IMG/VR virus record: IMGVR_UViG_3300042884_000922
Location: 1-57,314 of that record
Strand: one strand, 5' to 3'
From: a virus
Length of the DNA stretch: 57,314 nt
Shown one piece after another: positions 7,108 to 15,180 of the stretch (position 1 is its first letter; every line of letters begins with the position of its first letter). The translations under genes were made by a program, and so were the position numbers. The notes below the pieces were generated by a model, which was not told the DNA's origin, ran no database searches, and saw only the letters and a list, made by a program, of their open reading frames with translations.

Positions 7108-7808
7108 AAAAAAGAGTGTATGCCAGATAGTGTTATATCATTACTCTCTTTGCATGATGTGCAGTTAAAATGTATAGTTTTTTCTAATTTTGGAGAATTT
7201 TCAATAAAACTTTGTAGTTTGCCTAACTGTTCATGGTTTAATGAATTTACGAATGTGACCAGTTCTTCTCTTGGTGTATCATCTGTTGGATATACCTTTG
7301 ACTCGTCGAATATGGATTCGATTGACGAGATAATTATATCTGTAATTAGGTCTCCTTCACCTTTTGAAATGTCTGATAGCTTAGATATGTCTTTCGTCTT
7401 GATGTATCTCATGTTAACACCTACTTTTGGAGTCAACATAATTACTTTTTCTACATTTTTAGGAACAGTTACTGATATTTCATCAATGTTTATTGCGATA
7501 GGATTTTTATGATCACATTTTTTACACTTTACTAAAATGTTTGCAACTTCCCCCACGCTCTTTGAACGCAACTTTAAAAAAATATATTCTAGATCAAATG
7601 TGGTAAGATCATTAGGATTAACTTTTTCAAATGTACATGAACGTACGATGTCTTTCATTGCAGAGATCATTTGAGACGTCTCGCCAGACTCTTGAGCTAT
7701 AAGAAGTATTTTTTCTTCCTTTACTAAAAAGGGACGATATTCAACAGTTTTACCAGTTGATGGTATTGTAATATTATATTTTGGTATTTCAAGTGTTGGT
7801 AATGGCAT
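7101..7808 (-). CDS. 26: Baseplate hub protein gp26 with zinc-ribbon Cys pairs
   Basis: The protein is 235 aa and matches the T4 gp26-type baseplate family. It starts with a short beta region (TLEIPKYNITIPSTGKTV), continues with a FLVKEEKILLIAQES helix, and carries two Cys pairs, C95-K-K-C98 and C216-T-S-C219, which would form a zinc ribbon. T4 gp26 (208 aa) is needed to assemble the central hub of the baseplate. The gene lies between the tail-tube-like gene (four-base gap) and the gp51-like frame. Its last codons contain the heptamer T TTT TTC three codons before the stop, which could allow ribosomes to slip into the gp51-like frame. Confidence 0.8.
   Translation of the reverse strand: MPLPTLEIPKYNITIPSTGKTVEYRPFLVKEEKILLIAQESGETSQMISAMKDIVRSCTFEKVNPNDLTTFDLEYIFLKLRSKSVGEVANILVKCKKCDHKNPIAINIDEISVTVPKNVEKVIMLTPKVGVNMRYIKTKDISKLSDISKGEGDLITDIIISSIESIFDESKVYPTDDTPREELVTFVNSLNHEQLGKLQSFIENSPKLEKTIHFNCTSCKESNDITLSGIHSFFE
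7107..7113 (-). promoter_or_regulatory. Candidate -1 ribosomal frameshift heptamer
   Basis: Read 5'-3' on the minus strand the bases are T TTT TTC with the zero frame as X XXY YYZ, a classic slippery pattern, placed immediately before the GAA codon and stop of gp26. Slipping back one base continues into the open gp51-like frame. No strong stimulatory stem-loop was seen downstream by eye. Confidence 0.5.
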
Positions 7809-7811
7809 AAT

Positions 7812-8336
7812 TTATATATGGTTCGTTATTTCATATTTATCATAGGTCAGAGTGACATTAAATTTTGCAACTTCATCATCAGATGCGCTGTTTAATTCTA
7901 TAGTTTGTGCGCTTATTGGATAGGCATCCAATAATTTATGACTATAGACCTTTTCATTACGATCATTCAGTTGATTTATAATGACATCTCTACAATATGA
8001 TTTTCTATATTTCAAATAATATTCATCTGCATTTGTTTCAATAATTTTTGACATCCATGTGTCAAAAAACTTTTTTGTATAATAGTCTTGGGTGAGTAAA
8101 AAGGTTAATTCCACATCTTCATACATAATCCCAGTGGGGTATTTTGTGGCATGACGTATATGACTATATTCTGTAGTAAATATCTGCATACCAGGAAGAG
8201 ACACACTTTCGCATAGTAGGTCTATGCTTTTTGAAAGTTTTCCAACGTTGTCAAGTATTTCTATGCTAAATTTATTAGAACGAGCAAGTCCGTGCCGCGC
8301 TACTATTTCAGATTTTATTGTCTCTATATTATTCAT
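7812..8336 (-). CDS. Tail-tube-like protein (gp19/gp54 type)
   Basis: The protein is 174 aa. It has the layout of T4 tail-tube proteins: a SNKFSIEI strand, LLCESVSLPGMQ, a KYPTG-YEDVELTFLLTQDY block, and a C-terminal DAYPISAQTIELN...FNVTLTYDKYEI strand pair. In T4, gp19 forms the tube, and gp54 starts tube polymerisation on the baseplate with the same fold. Its place in the gp4-gp26 baseplate block favours a tube-initiator or baseplate role, but the exact T4 equivalent cannot be fixed by eye. The start is taken as ATG 8336-8334, which overlaps the upstream stop (ATGA). A start at 8360 would add eight residues. Confidence 0.65.
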   Translation of the reverse strand: MNNIETIKSEIVARHGLARSNKFSIEILDNVGKLSKSIDLLCESVSLPGMQIFTTEYSHIRHATKYPTGIMYEDVELTFLLTQDYYTKKFFDTWMSKIIETNADEYYLKYRKSYCRDVIINQLNDRNEKVYSHKLLDAYPISAQTIELNSASDDEVAKFNVTLTYDKYEITNHI

Positions 8337-8917
8337 ATCAATCCGCGGGTACTTCCCCAAAGAGTTTGTTTAGTTTGGCCAATAAATGATTCGGTCGGCA
8401 AAAATAGTGCAATTTCCCATTCGGTTGGTAGTATTTCGACAGTCTTTGATGAAATCTGGTTATATAGGTAATGTTTAAAACACGGCGCAAAGGCACGAAG
8501 TTTTGCTGTGCTATTAAGTAGATTATATGATAGACGAAAGCGAGTGGATTCATCAAGTTTTTTATTATTTGTATAATCCATAAGACGATCAAAAAAAATG
8601 GCACGCTGTCGTGGCGGAAGATAATGTAGATTTAGGCCATAAAATCCTCCCTTTGCAGGGCCGACCATAAGTATAAGTGGAAAACGATCATAGTATGGCA
8701 ATGTCTCTTTATGTTTAGGATCATATAAAAACATAAACATACGACCAATAAGTGGACGAGCACGTGTTACGAGACTGTCATCAGTTAAAACCTTTGATGG
8801 AGATATATTTGTCAGAGTTCTTATTTTTTTATAGAACCAATCTTTAGACTCTGCAGTACGAGGCAAAAACCCCGCCCGGTCTGCATCTGACTGTATTTTA
8901 GAAAAAAGAGACGGCAT
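8333..8917 (-). CDS. Conserved T4-like protein, possible gp2 (DNA end protector)
   Basis: The protein is 194 aa. Its central block (RMFMFLYDPKHKETLPYYD, then FPLIL and GLNLHYLPPRQRA) is one I associate with a conserved protein of T4-like marine phages. By position next to gp4 it could be gp2, which caps genome ends in T4 and is gp4's neighbour there. The T4 protein is longer, so this rests on synteny and is tentative. ATG 8917 is preferred over ATG 8935 because a late promoter box (TATAAATA, 8930-8923) lies between them, five bases before 8917, the same spacing as at other late genes. The stop overlaps the tail-tube-like gene. Confidence 0.5.
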   Translation of the reverse strand: MPSLFSKIQSDADRAGFLPRTAESKDWFYKKIRTLTNISPSKVLTDDSLVTRARPLIGRMFMFLYDPKHKETLPYYDRFPLILMVGPAKGGFYGLNLHYLPPRQRAIFFDRLMDYTNNKKLDESTRFRLSYNLLNSTAKLRAFAPCFKHYLYNQISSKTVEILPTEWEIALFLPTESFIGQTKQTLWGSTRGLI

Positions 8918-8922
8918 ATATC

Positions 8923-8930
8923 TATTTATA
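8923..8930 (-). promoter_or_regulatory. T4-type late promoter box
   Basis: A perfect TATAAATA on the minus strand ends five bases before the ATG at 8917. It would drive the leftward run from the gp2-candidate to the tape-measure-like gene. Confidence 0.65.
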
Positions 8931-8937
8931 TGCAAAA

Positions 8938-9393
8938 TTATGTCAATAGTTTTATTCCAAGACCTTTGATTGTGTCTTCAGTCCATACTTCAAATGACCA
9001 TCCCCGATCTGCGCAATATTCTCGCGCGGCCTCCCATTTTGATATATTTTTTGCATATGTTAATACCTCGGTAATATATGCTCGAGTCTTACGCGTCTTA
9101 ACCTTCGGTTCTTGTGTTTGCTTTTTTGGTTTTATCTCTATTAGATAAGTCTGTCCACTAGCAAAAATTATCTTAAGGTCAACAAAATAGCGGTGTGTTT
9201 TGCCATCCGATCGGCAACGATATGGTATGACGGTTTCTTCACTGCTCCATCGTGTTACCTCTGGGGTGTCATCGCACCATCTAAATACCTGCCGTTCCCA
9301 AAGAGAACGATACACTACAATCGAAGAATCACCATCATATTTTTCTCTATTCTTTACGGGATATTTACCACGATAATAGTGTCCCTTTGGCAT
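8938..9393 (-). CDS. 4: Head completion protein gp4 (endonuclease-like)
   Basis: The protein is 151 aa (T4 gp4: 150). It aligns along its whole length with T4 gp4: KNREKYDGDSSIVVYRSLWE, a WSSEETVIPYRC block, HRYFVDLKI, LIEIKPKKQTQEP, then YAKNISKWEAAREYC and TEDTIKGLGIK. The D...EIKPK pattern (FVDLK, YLIEIKPK) is a PD-(D/E)XK-type nuclease core, in keeping with reports that this family resembles nucleases. In T4 it is needed to complete filled heads before tail attachment. The start at 9393 is divergent from gp48 and 15 bases from its ATG. Confidence 0.9.
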   Translation of the reverse strand: MPKGHYYRGKYPVKNREKYDGDSSIVVYRSLWERQVFRWCDDTPEVTRWSSEETVIPYRCRSDGKTHRYFVDLKIIFASGQTYLIEIKPKKQTQEPKVKTRKTRAYITEVLTYAKNISKWEAAREYCADRGWSFEVWTEDTIKGLGIKLLT

Positions 9394-9400
9394 ATAAATA
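9393..9400 (+). promoter_or_regulatory. T4-type late promoter box for gp48
   Basis: A perfect TATAAATA ends eight bases before ATG 9409. It overlaps the first base of the divergent gp4 gene. It would drive the baseplate run from gp48 onward. Confidence 0.7.
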
Positions 9401-9401
9401 G

Positions 9402-9409
9402 TACTTATA
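9402..9409 (-). promoter_or_regulatory. Near-consensus late promoter box for gp4
   Basis: On the minus strand TATAAGTA (one mismatch to TATAAATA) ends eight bases before the gp4 ATG at 9393, the mirror image of the gp48 arrangement. The two late promoters lie within 17 bases of each other and point apart. Confidence 0.45.
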
Positions 9410-10308
9410 TGGCTTTGACTTCACAGACTCCTTCATTTTCAAAGGGTGCGACATACAGTTCTATGTATTTTCCCAATGATCTCACCAAGGGCAATCGACC
9501 AATTATGCAAATGTCCTGCAATAAGGCTAGAAATAATCTCAATGATAAATTTTTTATCTTTTTACCAATGCCTCAAAGTTTAGCATTTTCTGACGCCGCG
9601 ACATATAATGACGCAGAACTTAATATGGCTGGTGTGGCTGCTGGCGCGCTAGGAGCAGCCTCAAGCGGAGGCATGGCGGGCGCTAAAGACTATATTAGTC
9701 GAGCAGTTGGTGGTGCTGTACCAAATAGTTTGGGAGAATTAGGTCAACTTACTGCTCAAATGGCGCCATTATCAGACGAAGTAAAGAGTGCAGTTAGTAT
9801 TGGTTTAGGGACAACTCTAAATAAAAATATTACCACAGAATTTACTGGAATGTCGACTCGTCGATTTCAATTTCAAATGAAATTTATGACAAAGAGTCAA
9901 GAAGAGTCACAAACAATTCGTAATATATGCCGGGCATTTCGTATTGGTCTCTATGCTGAAGGAAATTCTTTACAACTTCAATATCCTCCAACATGGACCA
10001 TAAAATTTTTACACGGCAGTACATTAAATGATCTCGAATATATACCAAAAATATATGAGTGTTATCTCGACACAATGTCTACTACATATAATTCTAGTTC
10101 AAATTTGTGGTTCGAAGATGGCGCCCCGCTTGAATGTGATTTAGCCCTAACATTTATAGAAACTCGCGCACTTACTGCAGCAGACATAAAAGATTTGGAT
10201 GATACTGCATTTAGCGAAATTCGTAATAAAAACGTAGAAGTTCAAACTTCTCCATCGCGCGTCAGCGTTATAACATCAACAAACACATCATCCAACCAAT
10301 TACCATAG
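9409..10308 (+). CDS. 48: Baseplate tail-tube cap gp48
   Basis: The protein is 299 aa (T4 gp48: 364). In T4 gp48 caps the hub and, with gp54, nucleates the tail tube. Recognisable parts are FIFLPMPQSLAFSDAATYN, a Gly/Ala-rich loop (GVAAGALGAASSGGMAGAK), RRFQFQMKFMTKSQEES, and the C-terminal LECDLALTFIETRALT. The frame stays open upstream to 9193, but that part runs antisense through gp4. ATG 9409 directly follows the late promoter and is the real start. The stop is followed by the gp53 start after one base. Confidence 0.8.
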   Translation: MALTSQTPSFSKGATYSSMYFPNDLTKGNRPIMQMSCNKARNNLNDKFFIFLPMPQSLAFSDAATYNDAELNMAGVAAGALGAASSGGMAGAKDYISRAVGGAVPNSLGELGQLTAQMAPLSDEVKSAVSIGLGTTLNKNITTEFTGMSTRRFQFQMKFMTKSQEESQTIRNICRAFRIGLYAEGNSLQLQYPPTWTIKFLHGSTLNDLEYIPKIYECYLDTMSTTYNSSSNLWFEDGAPLECDLALTFIETRALTAADIKDLDDTAFSEIRNKNVEVQTSPSRVSVITSTNTSSNQLP

Positions 10309-10309
10309 T

Positions 10310-11500
10310 ATGTATTTTAATAGATTTCCAAAAATTCGATATAATGTTAATGGTAATGAACTATCATTTGTTGACATTAGTCGCATGGTTAAAGTAAATA
10401 AGTCTAGAAGCATACCTGATACATACACTGACTATTTGCTCTATACAATACCAGATGGAGTAAGACCTGATATATTGTCTCATATGCTCTATGGCAAACC
10501 TGATTATTATTGGACATTTTTTGCAATTAACGAGCAATTAAAAGAAAATTTATATTATGACTGGCCGTTGTCATATCAAAAGTTTGAGCGTATGATAGAG
10601 TCTGAATATGATCGGTATAGCGCAATTACGTTTAAACCAATATATGATATTGTTGGAGAATATAATAATAAAACATATGCTCCAAATTCACGAAATATAT
10701 TTGAAAATGCTGTTTTAGATGAAAAATATTTGCCATACCTGCAGATAGTGGCAAAAAATTCAAATACATCATTTGACTATAATTCTTCTCTAGTTGCCCC
10801 GGTTGATGGCAATCTATATGCAAAAATAGCAAAATATGATAGCCGCATGTGTCAACTAATTGTCTATGACATTAGAAATCCAAATAACGGAGACAGACTT
10901 GTAGAGGATCGAACGGCGTTTACTAATAAGAGTGCATTCTATTTAAAATTTGTAAACCCACATAAATTTGCTACAATAGACTATTATAAAGTCTATGATA
11001 TCGAAACAGAATGGTTATATAAATCATACATTCTCTATAGAGATGACTGTTTGGTAATTGATGATCTTATATCTAATAGATTGGACACATACAGTATAGC
11101 AATAGCAAAAGAAATTGAAGAAGTTTTAGAGTTTAGAAATGATGTAAAAAATATTCGTGACTATTTTAGAGATGAGACAATAACTGATAGATTTTTTTAC
11201 TCTACAAATTTCACTGGAGATTCGCCCGAAACATCAAACTATGCATACGCCTGGGAAAATTATCGATACGCAGCACACCAGTATTACGACACTGATGAGT
11301 ATGGCAATGAATATGAAATTTCAACCCTTGACCAACTTCATCCAGACAAAACGTCTGATTCTCTTTCTCGCTTTCCAAAATATTACAGCAACTATGACTA
11401 TGAATATAGTTTAAATGAAAAAAAATCACAGATAAAGACAATTCGTCCTGATAAAATTCGAGAATTCGTCGAAATCTATATGTCCGAAATTACACAATAA
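10310..11500 (+). CDS. 53: Baseplate wedge protein gp53, with C-terminal extension
   Basis: In T4, gp53 joins wedges into the closed baseplate. The N-terminal 110 residues carry the gp53 signature: VRPDILSHMLYGKPDYYWTFF, LKENLYYDWPLS, then a FERMIESEYDRY helix. The protein is 396 aa, about twice T4 gp53 (196 aa). The added C-terminal part is rich in Tyr/Asp/Asn (YYSNYDYEYSLNEKK) and has no domain I can name. It is followed by the hub gene after three bases (start 11504). No Shine-Dalgarno sequence is visible before the ATG. Confidence 0.85.
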   Translation: MYFNRFPKIRYNVNGNELSFVDISRMVKVNKSRSIPDTYTDYLLYTIPDGVRPDILSHMLYGKPDYYWTFFAINEQLKENLYYDWPLSYQKFERMIESEYDRYSAITFKPIYDIVGEYNNKTYAPNSRNIFENAVLDEKYLPYLQIVAKNSNTSFDYNSSLVAPVDGNLYAKIAKYDSRMCQLIVYDIRNPNNGDRLVEDRTAFTNKSAFYLKFVNPHKFATIDYYKVYDIETEWLYKSYILYRDDCLVIDDLISNRLDTYSIAIAKEIEEVLEFRNDVKNIRDYFRDETITDRFFYSTNFTGDSPETSNYAYAWENYRYAAHQYYDTDEYGNEYEISTLDQLHPDKTSDSLSRFPKYYSNYDYEYSLNEKKSQIKTIRPDKIREFVEIYMSEITQ

Positions 11501-11503
11501 GTT

Positions 11504-12955
11504 ATGTCAACCAATAGTGTACCAAATAGAAACACTCCAAAAGTATCGCAATATGATACACAACTTGGCGTTATACCATCTACATACTCAATAAAGGCAT
11601 TTGATTTAACAAATTCAGAGGAGATAACAAAAAGTATAATTCCAATTGTCAAGGAATTTTCCATGACTGAAGAACTCTTTAGTCCAGTAAACGTTTTAAA
11701 TATAAAAATTTATGACGATATAAATTTCTTTGAGGAGATGGGATTAAACGGCCAAGAAAAAGTCTATTTAAAAATTGAAATAGAATGTTTAGTTTCTTCA
11801 GATTCTAAAGAAGAAAATTTAGAAACTAGAAATGGCGGCAGCAAAGTGCGTAAAAAAACCTATGAATATACATTTGCTGTAAAAGAATATCCAAACTATC
11901 AAAAGGATATAAACTCACAGGGTGTCCAAGAGTATAATATGATATGCATACCAACTTATGCATATCTGAGTGCGTTATCACGAATTAGTCGTGCAATAAC
12001 AGGCCCAGTAATTGATAATATCAAAAATATATTTACAAATGATCTTTATCTTGGGAAAGACAGTAAAGATGAAAAACTTGAAGTTGTTGGCAATCCAATG
12101 ACACAATTTGAGGGCATTATTACAATTCAATCTCCATTAAAGGCAATCGAATGGCTAAGGTCAAAACTGTATGATGATATTTCTTCTCCGTTTTTTATCT
12201 ACCGACCTCTTCGTGAAAATAAAATATTCATACATTGTTTAACAAACATAACTGAAGAAGAAAAATATCGAGTCTTTAGATATATTCCGTTTTTACAAAA
12301 ATCTGCGCAAAACGCCTCAGACGAAGCGTATAATAGAATATATAATTTACGAGGAGTCGTAAAAATGGATAAACTTGCTCAAGCTTTAGGTGGCGGATTT
12401 TCTTCTAAGGTGCAACTAACAAATATTACAAAAAAGTCAGTCACTGAAAAAACACTAAACTATGCTGAGTCTATTTCTAAAAAAATTACAAGCAAATTAA
12501 ATCCTCTTACTTCATACATAAAAAGTATTGTATTTTTAAATAACAATAATAGATCATCATCTGGATCTTCTAATAATAAGGCCTCATTAGAAGACTATGC
12601 TGATGCAAATACGGTAAATGTTCAGTCAAACACGTCAGCAGATAATTCTCTTTCAGCTGATGACGTAATTGATAATCTTATATTACAACAATCTTTGATA
12701 TCTCGGTTAGAATCTAGAAATCAAGAAATTGAAGTTAATGGAGACATGCATCTAAATCCAGGTCAAAAAATTGACATGCAAATTGGTAGAATGTATAACC
12801 CAAAAAGAAAAGAAAAGAGTGATGAACTTGATACACAATACGCTCAAGATGATATTGATGAATTTTTATCTGGAATCTATATTATTGGGATTGCTGCACA
12901 TACATTTAAAGAAGGACTCTATCGTACGCGCTTAAAAGTATTTAATGATATATGA
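11504..12955 (+). CDS. Baseplate hub subunit, gp27-like
   Basis: The protein is 483 aa, against 391 aa for T4 gp27. gp27 forms the trimeric ring that holds the gp5 needle. Support comes from its place between gp53 and the gp5-like OB protein, from the N-terminal half (EFSMTEELFSPVNVLNIKIYD, as in hub domain folds), and from the C-terminal GIYIIGIAAHTFKEGLYRT strand pattern typical of gp27/gpD/VgrG-like hubs. A Ser/Asn-rich linker (residues about 345-375) separates the parts. It overlaps the next gene by four bases. Direct identity to T4 gp27 cannot be claimed by eye. Confidence 0.65.
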   Translation: MSTNSVPNRNTPKVSQYDTQLGVIPSTYSIKAFDLTNSEEITKSIIPIVKEFSMTEELFSPVNVLNIKIYDDINFFEEMGLNGQEKVYLKIEIECLVSSDSKEENLETRNGGSKVRKKTYEYTFAVKEYPNYQKDINSQGVQEYNMICIPTYAYLSALSRISRAITGPVIDNIKNIFTNDLYLGKDSKDEKLEVVGNPMTQFEGIITIQSPLKAIEWLRSKLYDDISSPFFIYRPLRENKIFIHCLTNITEEEKYRVFRYIPFLQKSAQNASDEAYNRIYNLRGVVKMDKLAQALGGGFSSKVQLTNITKKSVTEKTLNYAESISKKITSKLNPLTSYIKSIVFLNNNNRSSSGSSNNKASLEDYADANTVNVQSNTSADNSLSADDVIDNLILQQSLISRLESRNQEIEVNGDMHLNPGQKIDMQIGRMYNPKRKEKSDELDTQYAQDDIDEFLSGIYIIGIAAHTFKEGLYRTRLKVFNDI

Positions 12956-14040
12956 ATATTAACAATTGGTTTACTGGAATTGTAGAAGACGTTAATGATC
13001 CATCTCAACAGGGACGAGTTCGTGTTCGGTGCATGAACTATCATAATGGCAATATTACTGAACTTCCAACAGAAAAATTGCCATGGGCAACATGTATTAT
13101 GCCAGTCACCAGCGCTGGGGTGTCTGGTATTGGTCAAAGCCCTACAGGACTTGTGCCAGGATCATGGGTACTTGGATTTTTTAGAGACGAAAATGATTTG
13201 CAAGATCCAATTATAATCGGTAGTATATCTACCGAAAAAGGCTATGAAATTGGATATAGCAATAATGTTGATGTAACTCCAAGTTTCTATTCTAGCGGAG
13301 AAACTTTAAAATTACTACCAACCGCAGCATCGCTCTATGGTTTCGCAGATCCACATGGAACCTATCCATTACGCACAGGAGCTGATATTCCTGATTCGTC
13401 GACTACGTCTCAAAACGCATTTAGCGCAAGTTTCTATGCAAAAAATAACGCTTCCTTAAATATTGCTGGGGTTGGAGTTGCTGATAGTGTAGTTGAAAGC
13501 AACCTATCATCATTTGAAGATGCTCCAAAATCAACTACACTTAGCGGTAGTTTGAGAGAAAAAATAATTTCGGTTGCGCGTGGTGAAGCTGGAGGTAGAA
13601 CAATAGAAGGACCAGCCAAAAACGATCACCCTAATATTAGAAAATATTGGAGTTATCTTGGTGCTGGAAAACCTCCTTTGCCGTATTGCGCAGCATTTGC
13701 ATCTTGGGTAATTGCTCAAGCTGGTCTAGATGAAAAAAAATGTCCAAAAACTGCAAGCTCTCAAGCTTTCATAACATGGGCAAAGAACAATACAGATATT
13801 GTAACTCTTACAGTCAACCCTACGCGAGGAGTGAAAGCTGGTGACATTATTGTATGGTCATCAGGCGGGGGAAAGGGCCATGTCGGCTTTGCTTCTGGAG
13901 ATTCAGACGACAGCGGAAGGTACGAAGCAATAGACGGTAATAGTAGTTCTGGAACTAGGGATGGCAAAGGCAAAGAGGGAGTGTTTGAAAAACCGAAAAA
14001 CGTGCGTGGCGCAAAGGCGCTAATTTCATGGAAAATATAA
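12952..14040 (+). CDS. gp5-like baseplate protein: OB fold plus CHAP-type peptidase
   Basis: The protein is 362 aa. Residues 1-98 are a gp5/VgrG OB fold (NWFTGIVEDVNDPSQQGRV, FFRDENDLQDPIIIGS). From about 205 to 362 lies a CHAP/NlpC-type hydrolase with a plausible triad C246 (PYCAAFASW), H310 (KGHVGFA) and D328 or N330 (EAIDGNSS). T4 gp5 instead carries a GH24 lysozyme between OB fold and needle. The role would be local cutting of peptidoglycan peptide bonds as the needle pierces the envelope. The needle domain is missing here and is found in the next gene. The start overlaps the hub stop (ATGA). The specific bond cleaved is not known. Confidence 0.8.
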   Translation: MNINNWFTGIVEDVNDPSQQGRVRVRCMNYHNGNITELPTEKLPWATCIMPVTSAGVSGIGQSPTGLVPGSWVLGFFRDENDLQDPIIIGSISTEKGYEIGYSNNVDVTPSFYSSGETLKLLPTAASLYGFADPHGTYPLRTGADIPDSSTTSQNAFSASFYAKNNASLNIAGVGVADSVVESNLSSFEDAPKSTTLSGSLREKIISVARGEAGGRTIEGPAKNDHPNIRKYWSYLGAGKPPLPYCAAFASWVIAQAGLDEKKCPKTASSQAFITWAKNNTDIVTLTVNPTRGVKAGDIIVWSSGGGKGHVGFASGDSDDSGRYEAIDGNSSSGTRDGKGKEGVFEKPKNVRGAKALISWKI

Positions 14041-14058
14041 CAGATATATAGGTATAGT

Positions 14059-15159
14059 ATGGCTATAGATTTTTCAAATATTACAGGTGGCATAGCTGGT
14101 TTAGTTAGTAAAGATTCAACAGCTAATGGCGGCGCGTCAACACCCGCTCAGTATGGCAGTAGTTGGGGTCCTCCAGCTTCTCCAGATACAAGCGTCTATC
14201 CGTTTAATAACGTGGTTGAGACTCGTTCGGGCCATGTATTTGAAGTTGATGACACGTTGGGCAACGAAAGAATCTATACGGGTCATAAGTCTGGAACCTA
14301 TCATGAGATTAATGCTAGTGGTGATTCTACAGTAGTTGTGCATGGCGATCGCTATACAACAATACTCGGCGAAGATAGTATCGTTATAAGTGGTGATGTT
14401 AATATTACCGTAAATGGCAACTGCAATACTACTGTCGCTGGCGACTATAACCTACGAGTAGATGGTAACTACACAGAAACAATTACTGGCACACGACGTA
14501 CAAAGGTTGGCGCAAATGACTTAAAAGAGGTTGTAGGACAGGAGGCTACAAACATTGGAAACGGCCGCAAATTGGTAATTCACGGCAGTGATAGTGTAAC
14601 ATGCAACGGTGACGCTGAAACACTCACAGTTGGATCAAGCAATACAACCATCGGAGGCGAGAATAACACAACATCACTCTTTGGAACAAATTTTATTGCA
14701 TATGGTAAATTTAATGCAACATCAGTGGTAGGTGGAATGAGTTTAACTTCTCTAACTGCAATGACTATTGGTGCTTCGACGAGTTTAGGAGTTTCATGTG
14801 TTGGCGCCCTTAATACTTATGGAAACCTAGTCACAAATACTTCAGCAGGGGCAATTGTAAATAATGCAGGTGGGGCAATTACGACCACTGCAGTAGGGGC
14901 ACTTTCTAATACTGCGGGAGGAGCGCTAATAAATTCTGCGGGTGGAGCACTTACTAATACAGCGGGCGGAGCACTTACTAATACAGCAGCCGGCGCATTA
15001 AGTAATAGTGCAGGTGGCGCTCTACTCAATACGGCGGGAGGAGCACTTATCAATACCGGAATATCTATAGTGGATACTGCTGCCACTATAACAATAGTTG
15101 GAGGAGGAAACGTTTCTGTAATTGGCTCTTCGTTAGCACTCGTACCAAACCCATGTTAA
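14059..15159 (+). CDS. Central spike (needle) protein, gp5 C-terminal type
   Basis: The protein is 366 aa and looks like a triple-stranded beta-helix needle, equivalent to the C-terminal domain of T4 gp5 as a separate protein. The middle has short strand repeats (DVNITVNGNCNTTVAGDY and VDGNYTETITGTRRTKVG). From about residue 255 to 335 there are octapeptide repeats of the form GGALxNTA (about ten copies), the same period as the T4 gp5 needle. The N-terminal part (SGHVFEVDDTLGNERI) resembles the gp5/VgrG strand entry. It ends VPNPC. A weak late-promoter-like box (TATAGGTA, 14047-14054) sits four bases before the ATG. Confidence 0.75.
   Translation: MAIDFSNITGGIAGLVSKDSTANGGASTPAQYGSSWGPPASPDTSVYPFNNVVETRSGHVFEVDDTLGNERIYTGHKSGTYHEINASGDSTVVVHGDRYTTILGEDSIVISGDVNITVNGNCNTTVAGDYNLRVDGNYTETITGTRRTKVGANDLKEVVGQEATNIGNGRKLVIHGSDSVTCNGDAETLTVGSSNTTIGGENNTTSLFGTNFIAYGKFNATSVVGGMSLTSLTAMTIGASTSLGVSCVGALNTYGNLVTNTSAGAIVNNAGGAITTTAVGALSNTAGGALINSAGGALTNTAGGALTNTAAGALSNSAGGALLNTAGGALINTGISIVDTAATITIVGGGNVSVIGSSLALVPNPC
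14880..15060 (+). repeat. Imperfect 24-base tandem repeats coding the needle octads
   Basis: Units of 24 bases code GGALxNTA-type octapeptides in the needle gene. The copies differ mostly at third codon positions, so the protein repeat is kept while the DNA has drifted. Confidence 0.8.
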
Positions 15160-15180
15160 GTACAACCAAATTATAATTTT

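Noticed and set aside
7090-7512. Plus-strand 140-aa frame
   Set aside because: It lies antisense to gp26, which has a clear family match and zinc Cys pairs; the plus-strand translation is low-complexity Ser/Phe-rich.
7804-7815. TATAAATT box directly before gp26 on the minus strand
   Set aside because: It touches the ATG with no spacer and overlaps the upstream stop codon; probably chance in AT-rich DNA.
9193-9408. Upstream extension of the gp48 frame (72 codons)
   Set aside because: It runs antisense through gp4, which is strongly supported, and the late promoter box at 9393-9400 leads straight to ATG 9409.
14850-15060. CRISPR-like regular repeats
   Set aside because: The 24-base units are in frame, have no spacers, and code the beta-helix octads of the needle protein.
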